This document shows, one piece after another, positions 1-8,257 of a stretch of DNA of 10,644 nucleotides. How positions within the stretch are numbered: the first letter of the stretch is position 1; the number at the start of each line of letters is the position of its first letter. Source of the stretch: Candidatus Rokubacteria bacterium RIFCSPLOWO2_02_FULL_72_37 (GTDB lineage: Bacteria > Methylomirabilota > Methylomirabilia > Rokubacteriales > CSP1-6); assembly GCA_001790315.1 (NCBI GenBank), contig MGCE01000003.1, positions 1 to 10,644 of the forward strand. Reading direction: 5' to 3'. Under the pieces are notes generated by a model. The model had not been told where the DNA came from, did no database searches, and saw nothing but the letters and a program-made list of their open reading frames with translations. A program made the position numbers and the translations under genes.

Positions 1-696
1 GGCTGGTTGTTCCTGCTGCGCTGGTTTCATTTTCTCGCCGGCATCACCTGGATCGGGATGCTCTACTACTTCAACTTCGTCCAGACGCCCTTCTTCGCCT
101 CGGCCGAGCCGCCCGTCCGCTCCGGCATGATCGCGGGCGGCCTCGTCGGCCGCGCGCTCTGGTGGTTCCGCTGGGGCGCGATGTTCACGATCATCACGGG
201 ATGGCTCTACATCCTGCACATGGCCGGGAAGACCGGCCTGCAGCCCTTCTTCTCGCAGTCCTACGGCTGGGCGATCTTCATCGGAGGCATCACGGGCACG
301 CTCATGTGGTTCAACGTCTGGTTCATCATCTGGCCCGCCCAGAAGATCGTCATCGCCTCCGCGACCCAGGTCGCGAAGGGCGGCCAGGCGATCCCCGAGG
401 CCGCCGCCCGCGGGCAGCGCGCCGGCTTCGCGTCGCGGACGAACACCCTGCTCTCGATCCCGATGCTGTTCTTCATGGGCGCGGCGAGCCACATGCCGTT
501 CTTCGCCCCCACGGCGCGTCCCGCGAAGGTCACGATGATGATCGTCTTCGCGATCGTGCTCGCGATCGTCGAGGCCAACGCGCTCATCGGCACCAGCGGC
601 CCCGGCAAGAAGGCCCTCAGCACCGTCAGCGGAACGCTCTGGAGCGGCTTCATCGTGACGGCCGTCCTCGTCATCGCGCTGAAGGTCGTCTTTTAG
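1..696 (+). CDS. PuuD-like membrane protein (urate hydroxylase membrane-domain family), 5' end cut by window
   Basis: This is a polytopic inner-membrane protein of the urate hydroxylase (PuuD, Urate_ox_N) family. The frame is open from base 1. A TTG at base 7 is the first possible start in the window, but the family motif RWFHFLAGITWIG (residues 6-18 from that TTG) lies so near it that the true start is probably just upstream. About six hydrophobic segments are visible, near residues 5-27, 50-72, 85-108, 148-168, 175-195 and 208-228. The block from GTLMWFNVWFIIWP to SIPMLFFMGAASHMPFF resembles the PuuD region with NVFFVIIPNQ and SNHYPM. His8, His71 and His162 are possible heme or metal ligands. 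Classical PuuD is longer, with a large loop and a fused C-terminal cytochrome c; both are missing here. No purine-catabolism genes are in view, so urate as substrate is uncertain. The stop lies 3 bp from the stop of the convergent cytochrome c gene. Confidence 0.75.
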   Translation, partial: GWLFLLRWFHFLAGITWIGMLYYFNFVQTPFFASAEPPVRSGMIAGGLVGRALWWFRWGAMFTIITGWLYILHMAGKTGLQPFFSQSYGWAIFIGGITGTLMWFNVWFIIWPAQKIVIASATQVAKGGQAIPEAAARGQRAGFASRTNTLLSIPMLFFMGAASHMPFFAPTARPAKVTMMIVFAIVLAIVEANALIGTSGPGKKALSTVSGTLWSGFIVTAVLVIALKVVF

Positions 697-699
697 GAG

Positions 700-1038
700 T
701 CAGCGCAGGTAGTCGGCGAGCGCGGGGACGTCCGCGGCGAGCGCGGGCAGGGGCGGCATGATGCGCGTCGGCCGCTTGGGCGTGTAGCCGGGCGGGTAGC
801 TGCCGCGGACGATCCGCGCCTCGAGCAGCTCGTGCGAGGCGCCCTTGATCGCGGGCCCGAGCGGGCCGTCCTGCCCGGGCTCCGGTCCGTGGCACGACAT
901 GCACTGGGCCACGTAGACCTGCCGGCCCCGCTCGGCGCTCGGCGAGAGCGGCGTCTGCTCGCTGCAGGCGGAGCCGAGGAGGGCGGCCACGAGCACAAGG
1001 CCGCCGAGCCCAGCCCCGCGTCCCCGTGGCGGGCTCAC
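700..1038 (-). CDS. Small lipoprotein-type cytochrome c
   Basis: This is a 112-residue monoheme cytochrome c, probably lipid-anchored on the periplasmic face. Residues 11-25 form a hydrophobic signal segment ending in LLGSAC, a plausible though not consensus lipobox with Cys25. The heme-binding motif CMSCH is at residues 46-50. Met94 in the motif RIMPPLP is the likely sixth heme ligand, in the usual place for a class I cytochrome. The protein ends with PALADYLR, a typical last helix of this fold. The GTG start overlaps the DUF3501 stop as GTGA, and no Shine-Dalgarno is seen, which suggests translational coupling. It is the last gene of the minus-strand redox operon. It may take electrons from the Fe-S protein encoded upstream or serve the PuuD-like protein on the other strand; both roles are inferences. 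Confidence 0.85.
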   Translation of the reverse strand: MSPPRGRGAGLGGLVLVAALLGSACSEQTPLSPSAERGRQVYVAQCMSCHGPEPGQDGPLGPAIKGASHELLEARIVRGSYPPGYTPKRPTRIMPPLPALAADVPALADYLR

Positions 1039-1616
1039 GCGAGATCGGCCAGCAGGCTCTGCTTGGTCGCGTCGGACAGCACGGTCCGGGCGCGCTCGTT
1101 CGGATGCTCGACCACGAGCGCCACCTCGGCCGTCGAGAAGTTCCGCCGCGCGTCGGGCGGCAGCGCGAACCGGACGAAGTGGACGGCCGAAAGCTTGCCG
1201 CGCTCCTCGTCGGAATGCCCGGTCTCGAAGTCACCGACGACCACGTGCGGACCGATCGTCATGCGGACGTAGTCGCGGGTGTCGATGCCGAGGAGCTTGT
1301 CGAGCACGGGCTTGATCTGCGGCGAATCGTCGATCTCGATCAGCATCGTGGCCGACAGCTCCCCGGCGCGCGGGAGCAGGCCGTTGTAGACGTCGACCTC
1401 CTCCGCGATCTTCGCCTCGTCCACCAGGCGCTCGGCCCGGACCATCTCCTGGATCTGGAACCACACGGTGGCGCGGTTCTCGAACACGAACGTGAGGTAG
1501 CGTCCGACCTGCACGCGGCGCGGCCGCTTGAGCTCGATGATCTCGTCGCGCCGGGCTTCGCGGATCTTCTCGTACTCGACCAGGTTCAGGATCTCCGCCG
1601 TCTCCAAGAGCTTCAC
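1035..1616 (-). CDS. DUF3501 family protein
   Basis: This 193-residue soluble protein fits the DUF3501 family in length and motifs. These include an N-terminal LVEYEKIREARRDEIIELKR, then VQVGRYLTFVFENRATVWFQ, IQEMVRAERL and YNGLLP, and a later ATMLIEID. The biochemical function of the family is not known to me. It is commonly found beside an HdrB/GlpC-like Fe-S protein and rubrerythrin, exactly as here, so a role in the same electron-transfer or assembly process is likely by context. There are no cysteines and no membrane segments. The GTG start is supported by a GAGGAG 7 nt upstream that overlaps the end of the Fe-S gene; only 4 bp separate the two genes. The stop overlaps the cytochrome c start by GTGA. 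Confidence 0.85.
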   Translation of the reverse strand: MKLLETAEILNLVEYEKIREARRDEIIELKRPRRVQVGRYLTFVFENRATVWFQIQEMVRAERLVDEAKIAEEVDVYNGLLPRAGELSATMLIEIDDSPQIKPVLDKLLGIDTRDYVRMTIGPHVVVGDFETGHSDEERGKLSAVHFVRFALPPDARRNFSTAEVALVVEHPNERARTVLSDATKQSLLADLA

Positions 1617-1620
1617 GTCG

Positions 1621-2928
1621 TCACTCCTCGATACCGTACGCCGCGGCCAGGATCCGGATCGGGTGCTGCGCCCGGCGTCCGGTCCCCTGCTCGATCTGCA
1701 GCGCGGCGAGCGGGCAGTCGGTCGCGGTCACCGGCGCGTCGGCCGAGACGACCGCGTCGAATAGCGGCTTGGCCACTTTCAGCGACAACTCGTAGTACTC
1801 CTTCTTCAGGCCCCACGTCCCGTCCACGGCGGAGCACTTCTCCACGACGTTGACGGACGTGCCCGGGATCGCGCGCAGCACGTCGGCCGTCTTGAGGCCG
1901 ATGTTCTGCGCCCGCAGATGGCACGGCACGTGGTACGTCACGGGGCCGACGGGCCGGACGAAGCCCGCGTCGAGCGCCCCCTCCGCCTGGAGCTTTCCGA
2001 GGTACTCGAAGAGGTCGCGGGTGCTGGCGGCGACGAGCTTCGCGTCCTCCGAGCCGTCGAGCCACGGGTACTCCTGCTTGAGCATGTAGCTGCACGTCGG
2101 GCCCGGCGCCACGATCTCGCGCCCCTCACGGACCGCGGCGGCGAGGCTCCTGACGTTGTCTCGGACGAGCGCCCGCGCCTCGTCGACCGCGCCGCCGTCG
2201 AGGTACGGCATCCCACAACAGCGCTGCGGCGGCAGGCTGACATCGACGCCGTTCTTCTCGAGCACGCGGACCGCCGCTCGCCCCGTCGCCGGGTCGTTGT
2301 ACTCGACGCTGCACGTCGTGAAGAAGGCGACTTTTCGAGCGGCGGGCACCCGGGCTATCGCCACGCCCGCCGCTGGTGGCGTCACGCCGGCCGCGTCGGC
2401 GGCCCGGCGCTTGAACCAGGACGAGAAGGTCTGCCGGTGGAACCGGGGCAGGTTGCGATCCTTGTGGATGCCGGCGACCGCCTGCACGAACGCGCGGTGC
2501 ACGGCCAGCTCGTTCATCCAGTTCGACAGGGGCGCCGTCAGGCTCCCCAGCTTGCCGACCAGCTCCGTGTTCCCCAGCACCCTGTCCTGGAAGGTGACGC
2601 CGCGCGCGCGGGCCTCGGCCGCCCGTGCTCGCAGCATGAGCCGCGGGAAGTCCACCTCCCAGCGGTGCGGCGGCGTGTACGGGCAGTGGTTGTAACAGAG
2701 CTTGCACTGGTAGCAGAGGTCGACGACCTCTTTGACGTCCGCCTGGGGCAGCTTCTCCACGTCGCCGTCCACCGCGTCCACGTCGAGGCGGTCGAACATC
2801 ACCTTGAACGACGGGCAGAGCGGCAGGCAGCGGCGGCAGCCGCCGCAGATGTCGTAGACCCTGCGGAGCTCCTTGTCGACCTTGTCGGGCTCCCAGAACT
2901 CCCGCGAGCCGAGATCCAGCGTCCCCAT
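1621..2928 (-). CDS. Two-[4Fe-4S] ferredoxin/CCG-domain oxidoreductase (HdrB/D- and GlpC-like)
   Basis: This 435-residue cytoplasmic iron-sulfur protein belongs to the heterodisulfide reductase-related / GlpC superfamily. Two [4Fe-4S] motifs lie near the N-terminus: Cys28, 31, 34 and 38 (CGGCRRCLPLCP) and Cys72, 75, 78 and 82 (CYQCKLCYNHCP). Two CCG-type domains follow. The first has Cys206, Cys237-Cys238-Gly and Cys279, where the final CxxC is CSYM. The second has Cys336, then CSAVDGTWG from Cys365 in place of CCG, and Cys405. The second site is therefore degenerate but retains GTWG as in GlpC. These proteins pass electrons between a small redox partner and quinone or thiol acceptors. Next to rubrerythrin and DUF3501 it is the likely electron carrier of the module. 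ATG start with GAGGA 4 nt upstream. The true electron donor and acceptor are unknown. Confidence 0.88.
   Translation of the reverse strand: MGTLDLGSREFWEPDKVDKELRRVYDICGGCRRCLPLCPSFKVMFDRLDVDAVDGDVEKLPQADVKEVVDLCYQCKLCYNHCPYTPPHRWEVDFPRLMLRARAAEARARGVTFQDRVLGNTELVGKLGSLTAPLSNWMNELAVHRAFVQAVAGIHKDRNLPRFHRQTFSSWFKRRAADAAGVTPPAAGVAIARVPAARKVAFFTTCSVEYNDPATGRAAVRVLEKNGVDVSLPPQRCCGMPYLDGGAVDEARALVRDNVRSLAAAVREGREIVAPGPTCSYMLKQEYPWLDGSEDAKLVAASTRDLFEYLGKLQAEGALDAGFVRPVGPVTYHVPCHLRAQNIGLKTADVLRAIPGTSVNVVEKCSAVDGTWGLKKEYYELSLKVAKPLFDAVVSADAPVTATDCPLAALQIEQGTGRRAQHPIRILAAAYGIEE
1624..1629 (-). promoter_or_regulatory. Ribosome binding site of the DUF3501 gene
   Basis: GAGGAG on the minus strand, 7 nt before the GTG at 1616-1614. 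It lies inside the last codons of the Fe-S protein gene and supports the GTG as start. Confidence 0.7.
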
Positions 2929-2952
2929 AGTGTCCTCGGTGGTCCTCTGGCT

Positions 2953-3104
2953 CCGTGCCGCTGCCGGCAGGCGGGCCGCGGCGCTCCCGCGAGACCCGTG
3001 TAGTCAGCGTCGCCTGAACCGCGAAGCCCCGACTCCGATCGCACGCAGAGCAGCCAGCGTGGTCGAGCGGGAGCGCCGCGGCCCGCCTGCCGGCAGCGGC
3101 ACGG
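2953..3104. repeat. Perfect 38-bp inverted repeat with a 76-bp spacer between the rubrerythrin and Fe-S genes
   Basis: Bases 2953-2990 are the exact reverse complement of 3067-3104 (38 of 38). A further 4-bp match (2993-2996 with 3061-3064) follows a 2-bp mismatch. The arms are almost all G/C and contain small palindromes, CTGCCGGCAG and CCGCGG. The outer end stops 3 bp from the rubrerythrin stop, and the other end lies 24 bp from the Fe-S start. In the operon transcript this would form a very stable stem with a roughly 70-nt loop. No U-tract follows, so it is not a classical terminator. It could be a REP/BIME- or MITE-like element or an RNA processing and stability site. No convincing target-site duplication flanks it. 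The pairing is read directly from the sequence; the role is inferred. Confidence 0.9.
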
Positions 3105-3107
3105 TGC

Positions 3108-3557
3108 TTAGATGGCCTCGGCCGGGTCCTTGCCCGCGATCTGCTGGAGCCCCTTGTTGAATCGGCCCGCGTGCGACTTCTCGGCCTTGGCGAGCGTCTC
3201 GAACCACTCGGAGAGCTCGGCGAAGCCTTCCTCGCGCGCGACCTTGGCCATGCCCGGGTACATCTGCGTGTACTCGTACGTCTCGCCGGCCACCGCCGCC
3301 TTGAGGTTCTTCTCCGTCTTGCCGATGGGCTCGCCCGTCGCCGGGTCGCCGACCTCCTTCAGGAAGTCCATGTGCCCGAACGCGTGGCCGGTCTCGGCGT
3401 CGGCCGTGTCCTTGAAGAGGCCCGCGATGTCCGGGAAGCCCTCGATGTCGGCGACCCGCGCGAAGTACAGATACCGACGGTTCGCCTGGGACTCACCCGC
3501 GAACGCCTCCTTCAGGTTCTCGAAGCTCTTCGTGCCCTTAAGGCTCTTGCCTGCCAT
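3108..3557 (-). CDS. rbr: Rubrerythrin-family di-iron peroxidase lacking the rubredoxin domain
   Basis: This 149-residue ferritin-like four-helix protein should reduce hydrogen peroxide at a di-iron centre in the cytoplasm. The ligand pattern is complete: Glu22 in AGESQANRRY, Glu55 with His58 (DAETGH), Glu92 with Glu95 (GETYEY), and Glu126 with His129 (KAEKSH). Classical rubrerythrin has about 190 residues and ends in a CxxC...CxxC rubredoxin domain. This protein has no cysteines and stops after the four-helix part, so electrons must come from another protein; the Fe-S protein downstream is the obvious candidate. ATG start with AGGAGG 4 nt upstream. The first 20 bases overlap the end of the Fur-family gene. 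Co-transcription with a PerR-type regulator suggests peroxide control. The sulerythrin/symerythrin type is an alternative name for the same architecture. Confidence 0.93.
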   Translation of the reverse strand: MAGKSLKGTKSFENLKEAFAGESQANRRYLYFARVADIEGFPDIAGLFKDTADAETGHAFGHMDFLKEVGDPATGEPIGKTEKNLKAAVAGETYEYTQMYPGMAKVAREEGFAELSEWFETLAKAEKSHAGRFNKGLQQIAGKDPAEAI

Positions 3558-4062
3558 ACGTCCTCCTCTGGTGTCGTGTGAGCGGTGATCGGGTGCGGCG
3601 CCGGCGACACGCGCCGCAGCGCCCGTAGAACTCCATCCGGTAGTCGAAGACCTCGAACGCGGTGCTCGAGGCCATGCGCCGGCGCACGGCCGACCGCGGC
3701 CGCGCCGGCACGTCGTAGATCCGGCCGCACGCGACGCAGGTGAAGTGGTCGTGGACCCCGGTGTTGCCGTCGAAGCGCATGCCGTCGGCGGCCGACCGCT
3801 CCACGAGCAGCCCCTGGGTCGCCAGCTGCCGGAGGTTCCGGTGCACCGTCGCGAGGCTGACGCGCGGCAGCTTTCGCCGCACGCGCCGGTACACGGACGC
3901 GGCCGTGGGGTGGGTGTCGGTGGAACGGACCACGTCCAGGATGATCCGCCGCGGCCGCGTCAGTCGCAGGCCGCGGGAGCGCAGCGTGTCTGCCGCCGTC
4001 AACGGTGGGCGCGAGGCCCGTGGCGCCGGAGTGGTGCGTCGTGAGTGGTTATTGGTAATCAT
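3538..4062 (-). CDS. Fur-family regulator, PerR-like
   Basis: This metal-dependent DNA-binding repressor has 174 residues from the ATG at 4062. The winged helix is recognisable (LTRPRRIILDVV, HPTAASVYRRV, SLATVHRNLRQL). The structural zinc site is formed by C109xxC112 and C149xxC152. The regulatory site matches PerR: His51, Asp98, His104 and His106 (HDH) and Asp117 in GRIYDV, where Fur proteins usually have Glu. Together with the rubrerythrin downstream this points to peroxide sensing. The C-terminal tail after Cys152 is long and basic and overlaps the rubrerythrin gene by 20 bp. The start is uncertain. A TTG at 4068 and a TTG at 4002 are in frame, none has a clear Shine-Dalgarno, and the first two lie inside the predicted operator. 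The N-terminal 20 residues are poorly conserved. Confidence 0.85.
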   Translation of the reverse strand: MITNNHSRRTTPAPRASRPPLTAADTLRSRGLRLTRPRRIILDVVRSTDTHPTAASVYRRVRRKLPRVSLATVHRNLRQLATQGLLVERSAADGMRFDGNTGVHDHFTCVACGRIYDVPARPRSAVRRRMASSTAFEVFDYRMEFYGRCGACRRRRTRSPLTRHQRRTYGRQEP

Positions 4063-4067
4063 TATCA
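4048..4067 (-). promoter_or_regulatory. Fur/PerR-box-like operator over the regulator start codon
   Basis: The minus strand reads GATAATGATTACCAATAAC from 4066 to 4048, matching 15 of 19 positions of the classical E. coli Fur box (GATAATGATAATCATTATC). The 15-mer TGATAATGATTACCA (4067-4053) matches 12 of 14 specified positions of the B. subtilis PerR box (TTATAATNATTATAA). It is a conspicuous AT-rich island in very GC-rich DNA. It lies just downstream of the predicted start site and covers the ATG, consistent with autorepression. The match to consensus is seen; binding is inferred. Confidence 0.6.
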
Positions 4068-4082
4068 ATTAGACTGATCGCG

Positions 4083-4111
4083 AGTGTACCCGCCGGCCCG
4101 GGGCCTGTCAA
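4083..4111 (-). promoter_or_regulatory. Predicted sigma70-type promoter of the regulator/redox operon
   Basis: On the minus strand, a perfect -35 TTGACA (4111-4106) is followed after exactly 17 bp by TACACT (4088-4083; 4 of 6 matches to TATAAT). Transcription would begin near 4076, about 14 nt before the ATG at 4062. Confidence 0.6.
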
Positions 4112-4122
4112 CCGGTCGCGCC

Positions 4123-4131
4123 TGATAGAAT
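4123..4131 (+). promoter_or_regulatory. Predicted extended -10 promoter of uvrA
   Basis: TGATAGAAT fits the extended -10 form TGnTATAAT, with a hexamer TAGAAT (5 of 6). No good -35 is visible. Transcription would begin near 4138, just before the AGGAGG at 4141-4146. The promoter is divergent from that of the Fur-family gene. Confidence 0.45.
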
Positions 4132-4155
4132 ATCCACCTCAGGAGGACCGCTCGA

Positions 4156-6929
<2,774 letters not shown>

Positions 6930-6933
<4 letters not shown>

Positions 6934-8138
6934 AGATCTTTCGCGGCTGGATCGTCGTCGCCGGGGCGTTCACGGTGCTCTTCGTCGCCTACGGCGCCCA
7001 GTACTCGTTCGGCGTCTTCTTCTCGGCGCTCCTCGAGGAGTTCGGGTGGAGCCGCGCGAGCCTCGCCGGCGCGTTCTCGCTCTATGCGGCGGCCTACTGC
7101 GTGTTCGGCTTCCCGGCGGGGCGGCTCACCGACCGGTGGGGTCCGCGTGTCGTGATCGCGTTTGGCGGCCTCTTTCTCGGAGCTGCGCTCGCCGGCATGG
7201 CGCTCGTCACCCGGCTGTGGCAGCCGTACGTGCTCTACGGTCTGGTCGCCGCGCTCGGGATGGGCACCGCGTACGTCCCGTGCAACAGCACCGTCGTGAA
7301 GTGGTTCGTCGCGCGCCGCGGGCTGGCCGTGGGCATCGCGTCGGCCGGAGGGAGCATGGGAACCTTCGTGCTGCCGCCGGTTGCGCAGCTCCTCGTGACG
7401 GCCGCCGGCTGGCGCACGGCCTACGTCGTGTTCGGCGTCGGCGTCTTCCTCGTCCTCAACCTGACCGCGCGCGTCATGCGACGTGATCCCGAGAGCATGG
7501 GACTCCATCCCGACGGCGTCTCCGGGCTCCCGGTGGCCATCGATGACGCCGAGACGCCGTGGCCGCTGGGCCGCGCGGTGCGCTCCCGGGCGTTCTGGCT
7601 GCTCGGCGCGACCTTCACGGCCACGTGGATTCCTGTCTTCATCCCGCTCGTGCATCTCGTGCCCTTCACCCGCGACCTCGGGTACTCGGCGCTCGTGGCC
7701 GCCTCCTCGGTGAGCGCGCTCGGCGTCGGCGCCGTCGTCGGGCGGCTCGTGATGGGCGCCGTGTCCGATCGCATCGGCCGGCGGCCCGCCGTCGGGATCG
7801 CGATGGGGCTCCAGGCGATCGCGTTCCTCGGCTTCCTGGCGGCGCACGAGCTCCCGATGCTCTTCGGTACCGCGTTCGTGTTCGGCTACTCCTACGGCGC
7901 GATCTCGACGCTCTTCCCCGCGATCGTCGGCGACTTCTTCGGGCGGAGGCAGGCGGGCGCGCTCGTGGGCTTCCTCTTCGCGTTCGCGGGCGCGATGGCG
8001 GGCTGGGGGCCGCTGATCGCGGGCGCGATCTACGACGCGACCCGGAGCTACGACCTCACGTGGGTCCTGGCCGCCACGCTGAACGTGGTCGCCATCGCGC
8101 TGCTCACGGTCACGCGCCCCCCGCCGTCGGCAGCGTGA
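6930..8138 (+). CDS. MFS transporter, monocarboxylate/oxalate-formate (MCT/OxlT)-like
   Basis: This is a major facilitator superfamily membrane protein of about 402 residues with roughly 12 hydrophobic segments. MFS motif A appears after the second helix (GRLTDRWGPR, residues 64-73) and again in the second half (GAVSDRIGRR, 276-285). The N-terminal KIFRGWIVVAGAF and the mid-protein PESMGLHPDG before the central loop are typical of the MCT/OxlT-like branch, which moves organic acids; the substrate here is unknown. No ATG, GTG or TTG lies near the natural N-terminus. The best start is CTG at 6930, with GGAAGG 8 nt upstream and a CTGA overlap with the uvrA stop, implying translational coupling. 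A longer in-frame extension into uvrA exists but is not protein-like. A functional link with uvrA is unlikely; they are simply co-transcribed. Confidence 0.88.
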
Positions 8139-8175
8139 TGGCCCCGGCCGACCGCGTGATGGCCCCGGCCGACCG
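8133..8175 (+). repeat. 21-bp tandem duplication at the MFS stop codon
   Basis: Bases 8134-8154 and 8155-8175 are identical 21-mers, beginning CGTGATGGCC and ending GGCCGACCG. The identity extends one base to the left. The unit contains the MFS stop codon TGA (8136-8138), so the second copy carries another in-frame TGA (8157-8159). The multiple-of-three length keeps the frame. Confidence 0.9.
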
Positions 8176-8204
8176 AAGGGCGCGTGCTCACCGAGATCCT
8201 CGGC

Positions 8205-8210
8205 TAGAAT
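8205..8210 (+). promoter_or_regulatory. Predicted -10 element of the thiolase-fold operon
   Basis: TAGAAT, the same hexamer as upstream of uvrA, is followed 8 bp later by an ATG (8219). No clear -35 is visible at 8181-8189. The spacing fits a TANNNT box placed for a leaderless transcript starting at or just before 8219. Confidence 0.4.
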
Positions 8211-8218
8211 CACGCGGA

Positions 8219-8257
8219 ATGGCCATGGAGATCGCGGGCGACAAGGAGGCGCGATGA
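8219..8257 (+). CDS. Possible 12-residue leader peptide (uORF)
   Basis: This short open frame encodes MAMEIAGDKEAR. Its TGA (8255-8257) overlaps the ATG (8254-8256) of the next gene as ATGA. Its last codons contain the AAGGAGG ribosome binding site of that gene (8243-8249). It has no ribosome binding site of its own, but it begins 8 bp after a TAGAAT box, as in leaderless mRNAs. If translated, ribosomes would traverse the downstream binding site and could re-initiate. A chance ORF of this size is also possible. Confidence 0.3.
   Translation: MAMEIAGDKEAR

Noticed and set aside
1026..3003. Plus-strand ORFs opposite the DUF3501 and Fe-S genes (1026-1853 and 1918-3003)
   Set aside because: They have shadow-type composition, while the minus strand shows conserved Cys motifs and good ribosome binding sites.
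2953..3104. Inverted repeat as an intrinsic terminator or a complete insertion element
   Set aside because: No T-run follows either arm, no coding sequence lies between the arms, and the flanks (GGCT versus TGCT) do not give a convincing target-site duplication.
8139..8253. Terminator after the MFS gene
   Set aside because: The GGCC-rich repeats can pair only weakly and no T-run follows, so no terminator can be called.
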